Positions 12,927-25,200 of a stretch of DNA of 64,000 nucleotides are shown piece after piece (the first letter of the stretch is position 1; each line of letters opens with the position of its first letter). The position numbers were made by a program, and so were the translations under genes. The stretch is from Antedon mediterranea. Its lineage: Eukaryota; Echinodermata; Crinoidea; Comatulida; Antedonidae. Where the stretch lies: NCBI RefSeq assembly GCF_964355755.1, contig NC_092675.1, forward strand, positions 19,670,912 through 19,734,911, read 5' to 3'. The notes beneath the pieces are model-generated. The model was not told the origin of the DNA. It saw only the letters and a list, made by a program, of their open reading frames with translations, and did not search any database.

Positions 12927-14242
12927 TCCAGATAATCCTAATTGAGCAATCGCAATAAATGGACCCTTTACACTCCTGTTTTATGTTTAAGATGTTCGCA
13001 TGCCAACACCAAGTACTATTTGATCCACAATATATGATCTGATCTAATGTTTCACTGTGTGATTTCAAGAAATCTGGCAATGAATAAACTTTGAAATGTA
13101 AATTTGTCAAACTATCGTTTCATCACAATAGGATTTGGTGGCCAATCACCTTCCGTATGAACCGTTTTGCTTTGTTCCTTCATAATGTTGATCAAAATAC
13201 TCGAGAGTAAGTGTTATAAATTCCAATTGTCAGTTTGTGGACATAACGGTAAGAAGGTCCTTCCACTCTGTTTGGACTTCTCTGTGTTTTTACATAATAA
13301 CATTGTAACTGTGCTAAATACGATTGTGTAGTTAACAGATTATGTCCTTCTGAGTTGCCTAACAACGTCGTATACATTTAAAGGAATTACGAATAATAAA
13401 TATTATTAGCCCTAAACAAGGATTAATTGTGTGAATCAGTCGTTGATAAATTAGTGTTGCTTTTAACAGACTGAGTTGTCCGTAGTCCTCCTGTCCATGG
13501 TAGGCCTATGTCACTCAAATGCGAATAAATATTTATCAATTCAAAACCCAGTATATAGCTTATACAGCATAAATAGAGCGTTCACTTCTTACTGTTATCA
13601 CAAAAAAGCACAACCGAGAACAAAACTAGTGTATACTCGTTATATATACAAGTAGGCCTTTGCGCAAATAAAAATTAACAATTTGTTGTTTTTAATGCCA
13701 TAGTTATTTTTTTACCTAATTTGCTTTTTTCGTAACTGTTTTGATGTTCAATTAGATGTAGGTCTATATATTATTTCTGCAATTCAGCTCTTTCTGCAAT
13801 ACTAGTCATAAATATGTTTTATTGATTTATATGTTGAATAAAATATACCAAAATATATAATATAATGGGTAGGCCTACTTGCGAAGTTGAATAGGTACAT
13901 TCCCAGAACGACATGAATGAAACGGTAACACTTATTAGATTCTGGTATTTGTTGTTTAGATAAAGAAAGATTAGATATCTGACTTCAGTATTATATCTAT
14001 TAATATTTTAATAGGTTTTTAAATTTAGTTTATATGGTAACCTTTGTAGGCCTATAATTATTGTGTAGATGCTTACATACGGCGGCCGGAGCTGTAAGCT
14101 GTTTCCCCCAGAATGCAATGCACTGTTGCCAAGCGATGATAGACAGATCCATTTTTGTATGAACCACCGCTTGTCAAAAGCTTGATATTTTGTATTACAG
14201 ATGATCTAAATAGTGGGTTTATGTGAATTAAATTCATCTACA
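12927..14242. other. Intergenic space between divergent ciliary genes
   Basis: It holds the 5' UTRs and presumably the shared promoter region of the Tctex1 gene (left) and SPEF2 (right). Minus-strand frames at 13192-13377 and 12859-13110 carry no recognisable domain and are interrupted by stops. The last 200 bp (14080-14240) are the most GC-rich part. Confidence 0.5.
14125..14137 (+). promoter_or_regulatory. Imperfect RFX X-box upstream of SPEF2
   Basis: GTTGCCAAGCGAT fits the X-box form GTNRCC-N(0-3)-RGYRAC with a perfect left half, a one-base spacer and a degenerate right half. It lies 106 bp upstream of the SPEF2 start codon. RFX factors drive ciliary genes in animals, so the position is plausible; the weak right half keeps confidence low. 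Confidence 0.35.
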
Positions 14243-16293
14243 ATGACTGACATATTATGTAAATGGCTGAATGGGTTGAAACTATCGCAAGCCATTGGTA
14301 AGACAGCATTTCTTGCTGGAATTATTTAGGCCTAACAATCTACATTTTACCCGGCCGTCAGAGGCGCTGGCGCTGGCCAGATCGCAGGAGCGGTCATGTG
14401 CTGTAACTAGCCTAGCTAGGCCTAGCTAGCAAGCCTATAGTTAGGGCATAGCTAAACCTAGCGTTGTGTATGACCGACGTGTACTAATCTATCTGGCAGG
14501 TCTACTAGCTAGGCCTAGCCTAGTATTATTAAAAATGTAAAGTAAAGACAGGATGACAGACAGATTATAGGCAGGCCTAATAATAAGGCTAGGCTAGAGC
14601 CTAGGCTGCCTACCTAGCCTAGCCTCTACTAGCTAGTCTAGCTAGGGCCTGGCCCTAGGCTAGCCTAACCAGGGAGGTGATATTTTCACCTCCCTGCCTG
14701 GCCTAACTAGGCCTAGGCCTCCCTAGGTAGGCCTAGGCCTAATTCTTGTTCTGATTCTGCACTGACTCAGCTCAGTATCTCTCCACAACAACATACACAA
14801 ACAGCTCAGTGACTGTCTTCTCTATCCAAAATTTCACCTCACACCATTATTTATAATAGCCTAGGCTAGGCCTGCCTAGAATCTAGGCTTACTTACTGTC
14901 AACCTAGGCATAGAGGCTAGGAGATACATACAGGATGCTACTGTGTCTGTCTGTGACTTTTCCACATGCCTACATGCTAAACTAGGCCTAGCCTAGGTCT
15001 ATTACTGTAGTATTATAATAATTACTTAGTTTTACCATTATTTAGTGTAATTTTTACAAGGCCGTGTTGACATAATAAAGTTGTTTTTATTTTTTATAAT
15101 ACGACAGATAAACATAGTTTTGGTCATCAGTTTGCAACGGGATACATGATTGGTGAAGTATTACAGTGTTATGAACTTCAAAATGACTTCAACCTCTTCT
15201 CTCAGAGCAAGTAAGTTACCGAATTAAAGCCCCATTCCCTACGTTTTTTAGATCTAATTTAAGATCACAAACTATATTTAATGTAAAAATAATACTATAA
15301 TATGGTCCTATTGCGATAACTTTTTTCGTCTTTAAACGGTTAAAAATGTGAAAAATAAGTCGATTCTAATAATTATAGCGGCCCGCTATAAATCCCAAAA
15401 TGCATTGCGCGCGGATTGATATTTTTGTTTTTCACCTGTAATTCGCCCACTTTTCGATCGATCGTGAGGCCAAAACAAATGGAAGACTCCTAACTTTTCA
15501 GCGAAAATACCGGGTTTTCCCCAATTTGTATCAACGGAGTCTGGCAAAAATAGAAAGACAATTAATGCAGCAACTATACAACGTCAGGCTAGGTATATAG
15601 CTCGCGTACGATGTTCGTACGTTACCGATGTTTACCAGCTAGGCCTACAAAACTAAGCCTAGCTAGGCTAGGCCTTAGACCGTCCACGAGAGGTCGATCG
15701 CCGCGAGCTACTTAGGTAGTGCATTGTTTCTCACTTTTTATCATAATTTACCATAAAACGTACATTTAAGACAAGAAATGACATAGTTTAATGTTTTTAA
15801 AGTGATATATATGTATAATTTTCCAAAAAACGTCCAAAATTGCAGGGAAGGGGTCTTTAAATTAATATTAATTTTTATTCATTTTTAGTTGCTGAATTGT
15901 ACTGTAATTATTTTTACTGTATTCATTTAAAATAATAATTTTATTTATCATTGCATTATTGTATTATCAATCAACAATTCTATGATTTGTACTTTGTAGT
16001 GTTTTCAACTTTAGTGTTCAAACCATTTATATTCTTCTAGGACTGCTGATTCAAAGCTCAATAATTTTACACGGTTGGAACCAACGTTAAAGTTGCTTGG
16101 AATTGCGTTCAACACAAATATTGCACATTCTATAATGACAGAGGAACATGGATGTGCCACTCGTCTTCTCTACCAACTGTACATTGCACTAAACAATAAA
16201 AAGGAGGCCAAGTTGACGGGTGTGGCTATGGAAACTATGAGACCCAGAGCTCCAGTCAAACTAGAAGCAATGGAACGTGTACCTTATAAGGAG
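14243..16293 (+). other. SPEF2: SPEF2 exons 1-3: calponin-homology-like domain
   Basis: Exons 1-3 encode roughly residues 1-137. The order MTDILCKWLN, then GYMIGEVLQCYEL, then NNFTRLEPTLKLLGI and RLLYQLYIALNNKKE follows the N-terminal CH-like domain of SPEF family proteins, used for microtubule binding. Exon 1 ends in phase 1 and exon 2 in phase 2. Confidence 0.85.
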
Positions 16294-19200
16294 GTGATGA
16301 TTTTTTTTTTAAGCTCCAAATTATTACAACATTTTGTGTGTGTGAGCTAAAAGGCTCTTTTTCAAGATAAATATTGTAAAACCAAGAAAGTCAATTTGAA
16401 TTCTATGTAAAATAACAATTTTTAATTCATCAAACGTAATGTTTTCTTTACCACATTACAACATATTCTCTGGCCTTTCTTTTGGTAATGAATTCTAAAA
16501 AAAAGTGAGAGAGAAAGCCAAACACTATGTCACTGTATATTTAGCCCTTTGTTTAGTTATTTATTGGACCGAGAACTCCATACCATAAATAATAATAATA
16601 ATACTGTTTAAATTTGATTGTGTTATGTTTTTTTTCCCAGCGCTTGACCTTGCTAACACCAAGGCAGACTGACACAAATTTAAATCAACTAGTAGATCGA
16701 TTCAGAGAACGAAAAAAGCAACATCTTGACATTGAATTCCGCACAAAATTTGAAGAGGAAGAGAATTTAAGAAAATGGCAACAAGAGCAAAGAATGCGGG
16801 AACTGCAGAAGGCAGCAGATGCTAGACAGAAACAGACAGAATTAGTGGCTAGAATCAGGTAATTCATTATTTCCTTAACCTTTACACTAATTAATCAAAA
16901 TTGTATCCAACTTTGAACATTACCATGTACAGTTTCGAAAGAACACCCACCCCCTCCCCCACTAAATAATCTCAACAAGGAGCCCATTTCAAAAAGAATA
17001 CCACACCAGAGTCCTTATAAAAATACCATGGGCTTCTTTTTGATGTTTTACCGTATGTCATTGAGCTATTAAATACTGTACAACATTCAGGTTTTCATTA
17101 CTCATTCGAGTGTTCATATTCATGTTGTTTCTGTTATTATTTAAATAGCAGTTCAAGAAGTTGTAAGAGGTATGTATTATTTGGCTTACACTGTAGAAGG
17201 CTATTAATATTATTATGTTTTATATTGGTAATACAGTAAAAGCACAATACTTCGTAAAGTACAGTATCAGTCAGAAAAGTCTATACTACAGTACATTTGG
17301 TAATATTTAAATTGTAAATACTGTTTCTTATATTTGTGAATAATTAAGCAGTTACCTTTTTTTGAAATTTTAGATGAACATAATTATATTTATTTTTAGG
17401 CTCAAATTGTTTAGGTGCATTGTTCTCTTGTTTATTTTGTATTCATCACATTGTCATTATACAAATGTCTACACTATCAAACTAGTTTGACAAAAAAAAG
17501 TATGATGTGCCCAAATATAGTAGTGAATGATATTCTGAAATATGATAGTGATATGACATCATGACCATATATGGGCACATTACACATAAAGTGTGATAGT
17601 GTAGACATAGCTTAAGTATTTTTTTGTTGCTCATTATCACGGAAACTATTTTCACCATTTGTAGCACATACAGTTTATAAATTAAATGTCTAAATACTTT
17701 TTTGTAATTGAGCAGACTTTACATTTATTTAGTTATCACAGCACAGATTAGTTCTAAGCATGTGCAAACATTAATTTATTTTATTTATTTAATCTAATTC
17801 AACAGCGGGAACCCCGCCCCTTACAGAATGGAATAATATCCAAATTCCTTCACTTGCACTGATGAAGGGCTAGTGTTGCCCGAAAGCTCTGCTAACTTTT
17901 CTGGCTGTTTACTTTATCGTTTTGATTTAGCTTTTCGCTTTTTATTTTTGTATCTCCATTGAGATCCAGCCACTGATACCCACAGCATTGTCATTTTTTT
18001 CAGTAATTTGCCTTTGGATATATATCTTAAGACCTATACAATACAAAGTTATACAATCTTATAATTATAAGTCATTTGCTACACATTATGCAATCAAAAA
18101 TTGTTTAACGCTGTAATTATTGCAATATTTATTGTAGGGCTGCAAAGGTAGAAACACTGAAACCACCAGCAAACAAGACATTGAAGGCGCTCACAATGCG
18201 TAAGGAGATGAAACGAACACAAGAAGCTGCACAAACCATGCAAGAGATATCTGCCTTTGAACAGCGTCTGTCGCACATGCTTCCAACAACTGAACAGGAG
18301 GATGATAGGTAAGGTACTATTGAGGAAAGCTAGTGACAAGTTTAGTGGCGTAACATAGAGACCTGAGACCCCTGGTTTAGGAACCCCAAGTGGCCCTCAA
18401 TCTTTGGAGGCCTCAGGTGTTTTTAGCCTTTTCAACATATTTTTAATGCCTCATTAGCTCAGGGGCCAATTGGTTTAGCCACTGGACAAGTTTCCCTAAA
18501 TCAGCCACAGTTTTGCTAAAAGTTTTCAAATTAATGTCACATTGCAACCTTAGTATAGTTAGTTTGGTTTAAAGTTTGAAATAAAAATTGACTGTGGACA
18601 ACCTTATCAAAGCAGTTGTCCTTCATGTTAATTTGCATAATTATACAAGAAACAGAAACTGAGTATGTGTAACATTATTCTGATTTTTTAAAAAAAGAAA
18701 TGTGTTTATAAATGATTATATTATTGTTATAACAATTCAACCCAAAATTCTCTTTTAAATAATTGACTCGTCGTTCTACTCATATCTGAGTACTCGTGAC
18801 CATTCTGATGAGGTGTCTCCATTTTGCCGATCTTGAGCTTCATTGTAGCAACTGATTATTGGTCGGTTAGCAGCACCACTTATACCATCAATCCATCTGA
18901 GTCTCTGTCTTCCTCTTTTTCGTTTCCCTAACATAATCATTTTCTCCATACTATCTCCATCCAGTCTGGCAATATGTCCAAAGTATTTTAAATAATGCCC
19001 TCTGTTAATTGCAATTTGAATTTTCATTTTTCAGAGACAATGATGAAGAAGTAGCAATGTATTTAAAAACAACTGAGACACAAGTCACAAAAGTTGATTA
19101 CACGATGGCATTCACCCAGGTAAACAGTGTTTTACTTTCGAATGGTCTTGACATTTTTATTATTATTTGTCACAATCTATTATTTATACTATACTGAGAT

Positions 19201-22200
19201 AGATGCTGGCCCTCATAGCGGTTTTCAAATATGGTTTAAAACCCTCCCAGTGCAATTCGCGTCATTTTGATACCCCTTGTTTATAAATGAGTGCAATAGC
19301 AATAATGTGTTTAATGAACAAATGTAGAAACACTATTTTAATTTTTCAATTATATGATTATTTCTGCCAAGGGTCAGTCTTCAAACGATGAGTACATCAA
19401 CAAGATACGCAACCGTCTTCAAGAAGACTCGGTTGCCAGGAAGGAGCGAGAAAAGCGACGACGTAAGATTCTTGTTGATCAGCTGAAGGCACATGAAGCA
19501 CAAGAAGTAAGAAAAAAACATTTTCCTTTGAGCTCTGCAGGTTCTTGTAACCAATATGACTCTTTTGATTTTAATATTACACAAGAATATGATAATGCTT
19601 CTTACTGATATTTAATATGTATATTCAACTCTATACTCCCTTGGACCAGCCTGAAATTATGATTTCCCAAATGCAATTTCTATAGAATAAAATTTGTTTC
19701 CTTTTGGATATTAAAAGAAATCTTGATTAAGCTGACTGTATTTTTTATGAAGGGGGAAAAAAAGTAAAGCAACTAATTTTGATTATACAACTACTTTGCT
19801 ATGTTCTAATCTTACCTACAGTTTGTCCCATAATAGAAGGCCTACATAAGTTCATAATAAAAATGGCTTATGACCTTTGATTTTAAAAGTCTTTCAAAAT
19901 TCTCTTTGTAGAGTGCTCGACGTGAAGAGATGCTTGTGAATCGTCTGATGCGCCAGTCACAACAAGAGAAGCGCATTGCTGTGCAACTAATGCAGCTTCG
20001 GCATGAGAAGGCCATCATATGCCAGAACCGAATTCTACGAGAGAAGCAGTACGAAGAGCGTCGAATAAAAGACTTTGAAGATGCACTCAACAAAGAAGCC
20101 GTGAGTAGTCATTACATTTATATTCTTCTTTTATTTATGGTGAGTGGCTGCAGAGAATGAGTTAAACAGTTTTTATTACATTTTAGGAACTTGCACGCTT
20201 GGCAAAACTTGAGTACGTTGACAAGACAAAGAAAGACAAGGAACTACATGAGAAAATAATGAAAGAGAGAGCTGAAGCCAAGTATCATAAACATTACAAC
20301 ATCTGTATGCAGATTTTACTTGGTATTGTGGATTTCTCCAGCAACATTGCTGAATACAGGGAGCTCACAGAAAAGTATGTCATATATTTTGTTTATAGTG
20401 TTGTTTTGTTGTTTCTAAATTTTACTTTAAAAAAAGTTTTTTTTATTCTCTACTCTATGTATTTTGATAAATAACAAAAATAATTATATTAAACATTAAA
20501 AAGTGTAAAAATATTCATTAAAATGTATTCATATAATACATAGATTATATAGGTAACATGCGTTTATTAATTATTCTTTCTATTATTATAACTTTCAGAT
20601 TGCTTCCACCTAAGCTTATGAGAGAATGGAAAACCTTGTTTGTTGAGGGTAAACCTTTACATAAACCTGCTAAGGTAAAGCACACATTTTTTACAGAATA
20701 AAAACTCATTGTCTTCTAAAAGTTGTGATATTTGTAGGAAAACACTCTTGGTAACCCCTTTAAACTATTTATTAGTTTATTTATACTGCATGTGATTGAA
20801 TAGGTAACTGAAGGTGATGAGGTTGAGGAGTCATCAGAGGATCAAAAGATAGAAGAAGACCGTCAACTCCTTTTGGATGAGGGAGACTTCATGGAATATA
20901 AGGTATGACTCCATAATATTATTAGAAACATCCTGCTATGATTTTAGCAATAACTTATTTTATAAATTTTTTGAAACATTAGTTAAACATTGTCTTTAAA
21001 TTGTGCCAGTGGTAGATAGATGATTTCAAGTTTTATTAAATTTTTGTTTTATGTTAATCTGGCCTGTATAATCAAATTGTCAAACATATATCTTTGTTAG
21101 TCCTTATTTCTCATTTAAACACAAAGAGTATGGTTGGTGAATGGCAGCCACCAGAAGATTCTGAAGTTGTCACCCCACAGCCAAATGCAGTTCTTGGACA
21201 TATTCTAGCGAGGCTTTTTAACATTGTTCATCCTCCAACAGTTAGTATTTACATTTCTAAGACATAAAGTTAATTATGATCTGACCACCGAAAGAGAGTT
21301 ATGGAAAAGAATAGAAAATGTAATGTATACATAAGTGGAATAATGTAAAAGATGATGATGGTGGTGGTATGGTAGATTGTACTTAAATAGGGAGGTTTCG
21401 CAACCTTACGAATACGATAATGAAAACGGATACGTCACACATTTGTGAAACTTTTGAGCTGATCCCCATTTCATATTCGTAAAGAGTATTCGTGTTGACG
21501 AATATCACCAGTCATATTCGTAACTACAAAACGAGTATTGTTTTTGATCTATTTTGCACATTTTGCATTTGAATCGGAAATGATTCATGATTATAATATA
21601 ATTATACTTTTATTGAAAGTAATTTACTAAAGTAATTTACTAAAATGCCAGGTAAATTTTGATAAATAGCAATTTTTAAAGTCTTCACTCACTTTGATGT
21701 TACGCTAGACCTAGGCAGCCAAGCACCAAGCAACACGTACCTGCGCTTCCCTCACATTTACCGCAGTCATATTTTGGAAGGCGCCCTCAATATTTCGTTG
21801 CCATGCGAAACAGATTTTTACTGGCTTACGAAAAACGAATACGTGTGCGTGACGTATCCGTTTTCGTTATCGTATTCGGAAGATTGCGAAACCTTCCTAA
21901 TATATCATTAGTAGCTTGATTTGGAAAAACTCACAACCAACTATAACAAAGGCTGTCTGTCTGAAGCTGATCATAGAACTCCAAACCAATATAATTTTGG
22001 TTTGATATACAAGTATAAATTTGTAATTATTCTTACACACTTCAACAAATACTTGTAATTTGTTTTTAGTTAGAAATCTACTATTCATTACACTACAGTA
22101 CATAATTAATATAATCCTATTTTTACTATTTTTTTGTTAGCCACCACCAGAAGTACCTGAGATGCCATCGTTCCCTGTCAAAGCTTGTTTCCTTGGAAAA

Positions 22201-25200
22201 AATTTTGCAGGGAAGTCTGTTGCTGCAAAAAGAATGAGTGAAAGTAAGACAACATAAATATTACATCCCCCTTGCGATGATTAAGCTTTAACAACTACAT
22301 CCGGATAGGACGATCTATAAATGTTTTCTGTTTGGTAATTATTTATTTACCTCTAAACACCCAAAAATATATTGATTGATTGTTGTGCCTTTTCCTACCT
22401 TGCTATTAGAGCATGGCCTAGAGGTTTTAGACATTGAACAGCTGGTGATTGAGGCAGTTGATGCTTACAAGGCAGGTGAAATCAATGAAGAGCAAGATAT
22501 AGCAGGAATAGATTCTAAAGCTCTCACAGACAAACTGCCAGACAGTCTTCTTACAGAAGGTAAGACATCAACACTGATTTTAATTTTATGATTTGCACTA
22601 CAATCAATTGAATTTTTCTGTAGATTTTTATTTTCAACATTACCATGTGTCTTATTCTTCTTGAGGCATTCCTTTGAAAAAGAATTAGTACTAAAAATAG
22701 ATCATATTAATTTTGGAAAAACAGTAAATAAAGATGAACTTCATTATTATTGTTTATATTAGTGAACATTTTGCCACCAACACCAAAAACGGGTTCAACT
22801 GCTGAAAATTTAGACAGTAACATCAAAGCTGAAGAGATAAAAGATGAAGGAAAAGAAAAGGGTAATTTAAAAGAACTTTGCTGTAACTTGTGCTCTGTCA
22901 ATTTTGAAACAGTGATTTGATCATTTTGGGTTGGTTCACAACAAAATGATAATATAATTCATTCAGCATCATACATCAATGTTTATTTGTAACTTTATTT
23001 TAAAGTATTTTGTGGTTTTTTTTAGGAGATGAAGAGAAAAAGGATGAAGAGAAAGATGTAGATGGTAAAATATCAACAGAATCTCTTGATAGTCAGAATT
23101 CTAAATCACCATCTGGTAGAAAATCCAAGCTCAATGTACGTTAATACGATTAATGGTATTTTAAAAAATGGCATATTTTGTGGACCAGCTTTAAGAATTA
23201 GCAATTATTATTACCAATGGTAGTTTTGTACTCTGTTTATTATTTTGGTTGCAGTTATTTCTAAATGTTATTTCTTGTTTTTTGTTATTACCAAATATTG
23301 GTTGTTTCCTTTAGTTGACAACTAGAGCCAAACTTGGACAGAAGGCTAATAAGTTTCTTCGTAAAGGACTGCCAGTGAAAGATGAACTGATCGTTGAAAT
23401 TATGGTAGAGGCAATAAAGTAAGTACTTAAATGATTAATACAATTGTTTCTATGCTGAGTATTTCCATGATTTTCTGATTGTGCTCCTTTGTTAATATTG
23501 CCCTTCATCTTTTATGCTCACAATGGTTCTTTGCAAGTTTCTAATGATCTATTTTATCTTCCATATCTATATATTAGCTTAATTTTTTTTCTAATTAGTT
23601 CTATGTTAAATTTACCAGGGTCTTTCACACGTGTTCCAGCATATTAACGGGTGTGAAAGACCCTTAAACCATTTATACCAGCACACAATATAAACTTTTA
23701 CTTGCAAATTGTGTATTCATATTTCAGGAGACTGCCAGAAGCCCAGGGTTGGATAATGGATGGTTTTCCAGCAACAGTTGCTCAAGCTAAGCTGCTGGAG
23801 AAGGCATTGACTGGGTATGATGCTAATGCTAAACCAGTCAAGGCTAAATCAAAGCAAAGTCGTTTAGCACCAGACCCTAACCCACCTAAGGATCCTCCAC
23901 CCCCTATCAGTGGCATTGATATTGTGTTGTATTTTGATGTAGTTGATGAGGTAGCATTAAAAAGAGCAGCTGGAAGGACAAGTAAGCAAATTTTAAAACC
24001 TTTTTATTTCTTTGTGACAAACATAGAAGGCTTATATAAGTATTCAACATTTCAAATATAGCCTTATAAATTGATTGATTTTTTACTTAACTTAAAGCTG
24101 AGGTACAGGCATAAATTTTAAATATAATATCTGGTAAATTGTACATAAATCAAATATTTGTAACAGAAATCAAGACGAAAAAACATGAATTTCCCCTAAT
24201 ATGGTCAAATAAAAAATTTGGTAAAATTCTGCCAAAAAAACTAAGAAGACTTTTTTTCAGTACTTAGGTAGTTAACATGTAATAACATTTCTGGTGACTC
24301 CCTAGAAGGTGAAAAAAGATAGTGGATATACGGTGGATAATTTTTGCTATAGCATGAAAATAAAATTCTGAAGTTGAATAAAAATACCAGAAATGTAAAA
24401 TTCAAGTTATATTACCTATATTTAGTCATCTGATAACATTTTTTACCACACCATTTATTTTTCATAGCTTTTTAAAATGCCTCTCTATTTTCCAAATTTG
24501 TGTACAAAAGAATAGAGATTTTACTGTGTAATTTGAACTATCCCCCCCCCCCCCACCCCTCTGATAAGAAAGTGCTAATTTTCAAAAAGCTCATGTAACA
24601 CAAATAAAATCCCAAAAATTATGAAACATAGGGGAAACTATAGATCGACAATTATTGGAATGTATGATCAATAGAAATTTTTTGCCCGCACCTGGCCTTT
24701 AAAAGTAATGTATAATATCTTTACATGTACTAATGCATTTGAGTTTATATTTAACAGAGCATAAAGAACATTAGGAAATGCCTATACATTTTACCTATAT
24801 ATACTATCACAATAGATCCCTTCATTTTAGGTACCCTGCTATTCAAAAGATATCCACATTGAGAGGACACTTTGCTGTAAAGCGACAGGAGAATATTTTT
24901 TTTTGTAACACTATGGTCAACCCTATTGAGGAGAACCCTTTGGTGGAAGGAGTTCTTATGTATATCAAATTGATAATGTTAAAAACCTGGGCTAAATCCA
25001 GACCTAAGTGAATTAGCTTTAGTTTTTTTAAATTATTTTTACAAAGTGTCTTCATATTCTTTTCATTTGTTTTTCTTCAAGTTGCATCGCAATCAGAAGA
25101 AGAATATCAACAGGAATTTAAACCACCGCCAGAGGGCAGTGCAACAGGAGTTGGTAAGCAGGAAAAAGTGGTGCCTGTAAAAGATGCAGCTCACGACCAG

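Noticed and set aside
13192-13377. 61-codon minus-strand frame upstream of the Tctex1 gene
   Set aside because: No domain and stops follow; more likely 5' flank or UTR of the Tctex1 gene.
24829-25010. Possible SPEF2 exon (frame RYPAIQKISTLRG...)
   Set aside because: It has an acceptor-like AG but no donor before the stop, and exons 18 and 19 already join in the right phase with family similarity.
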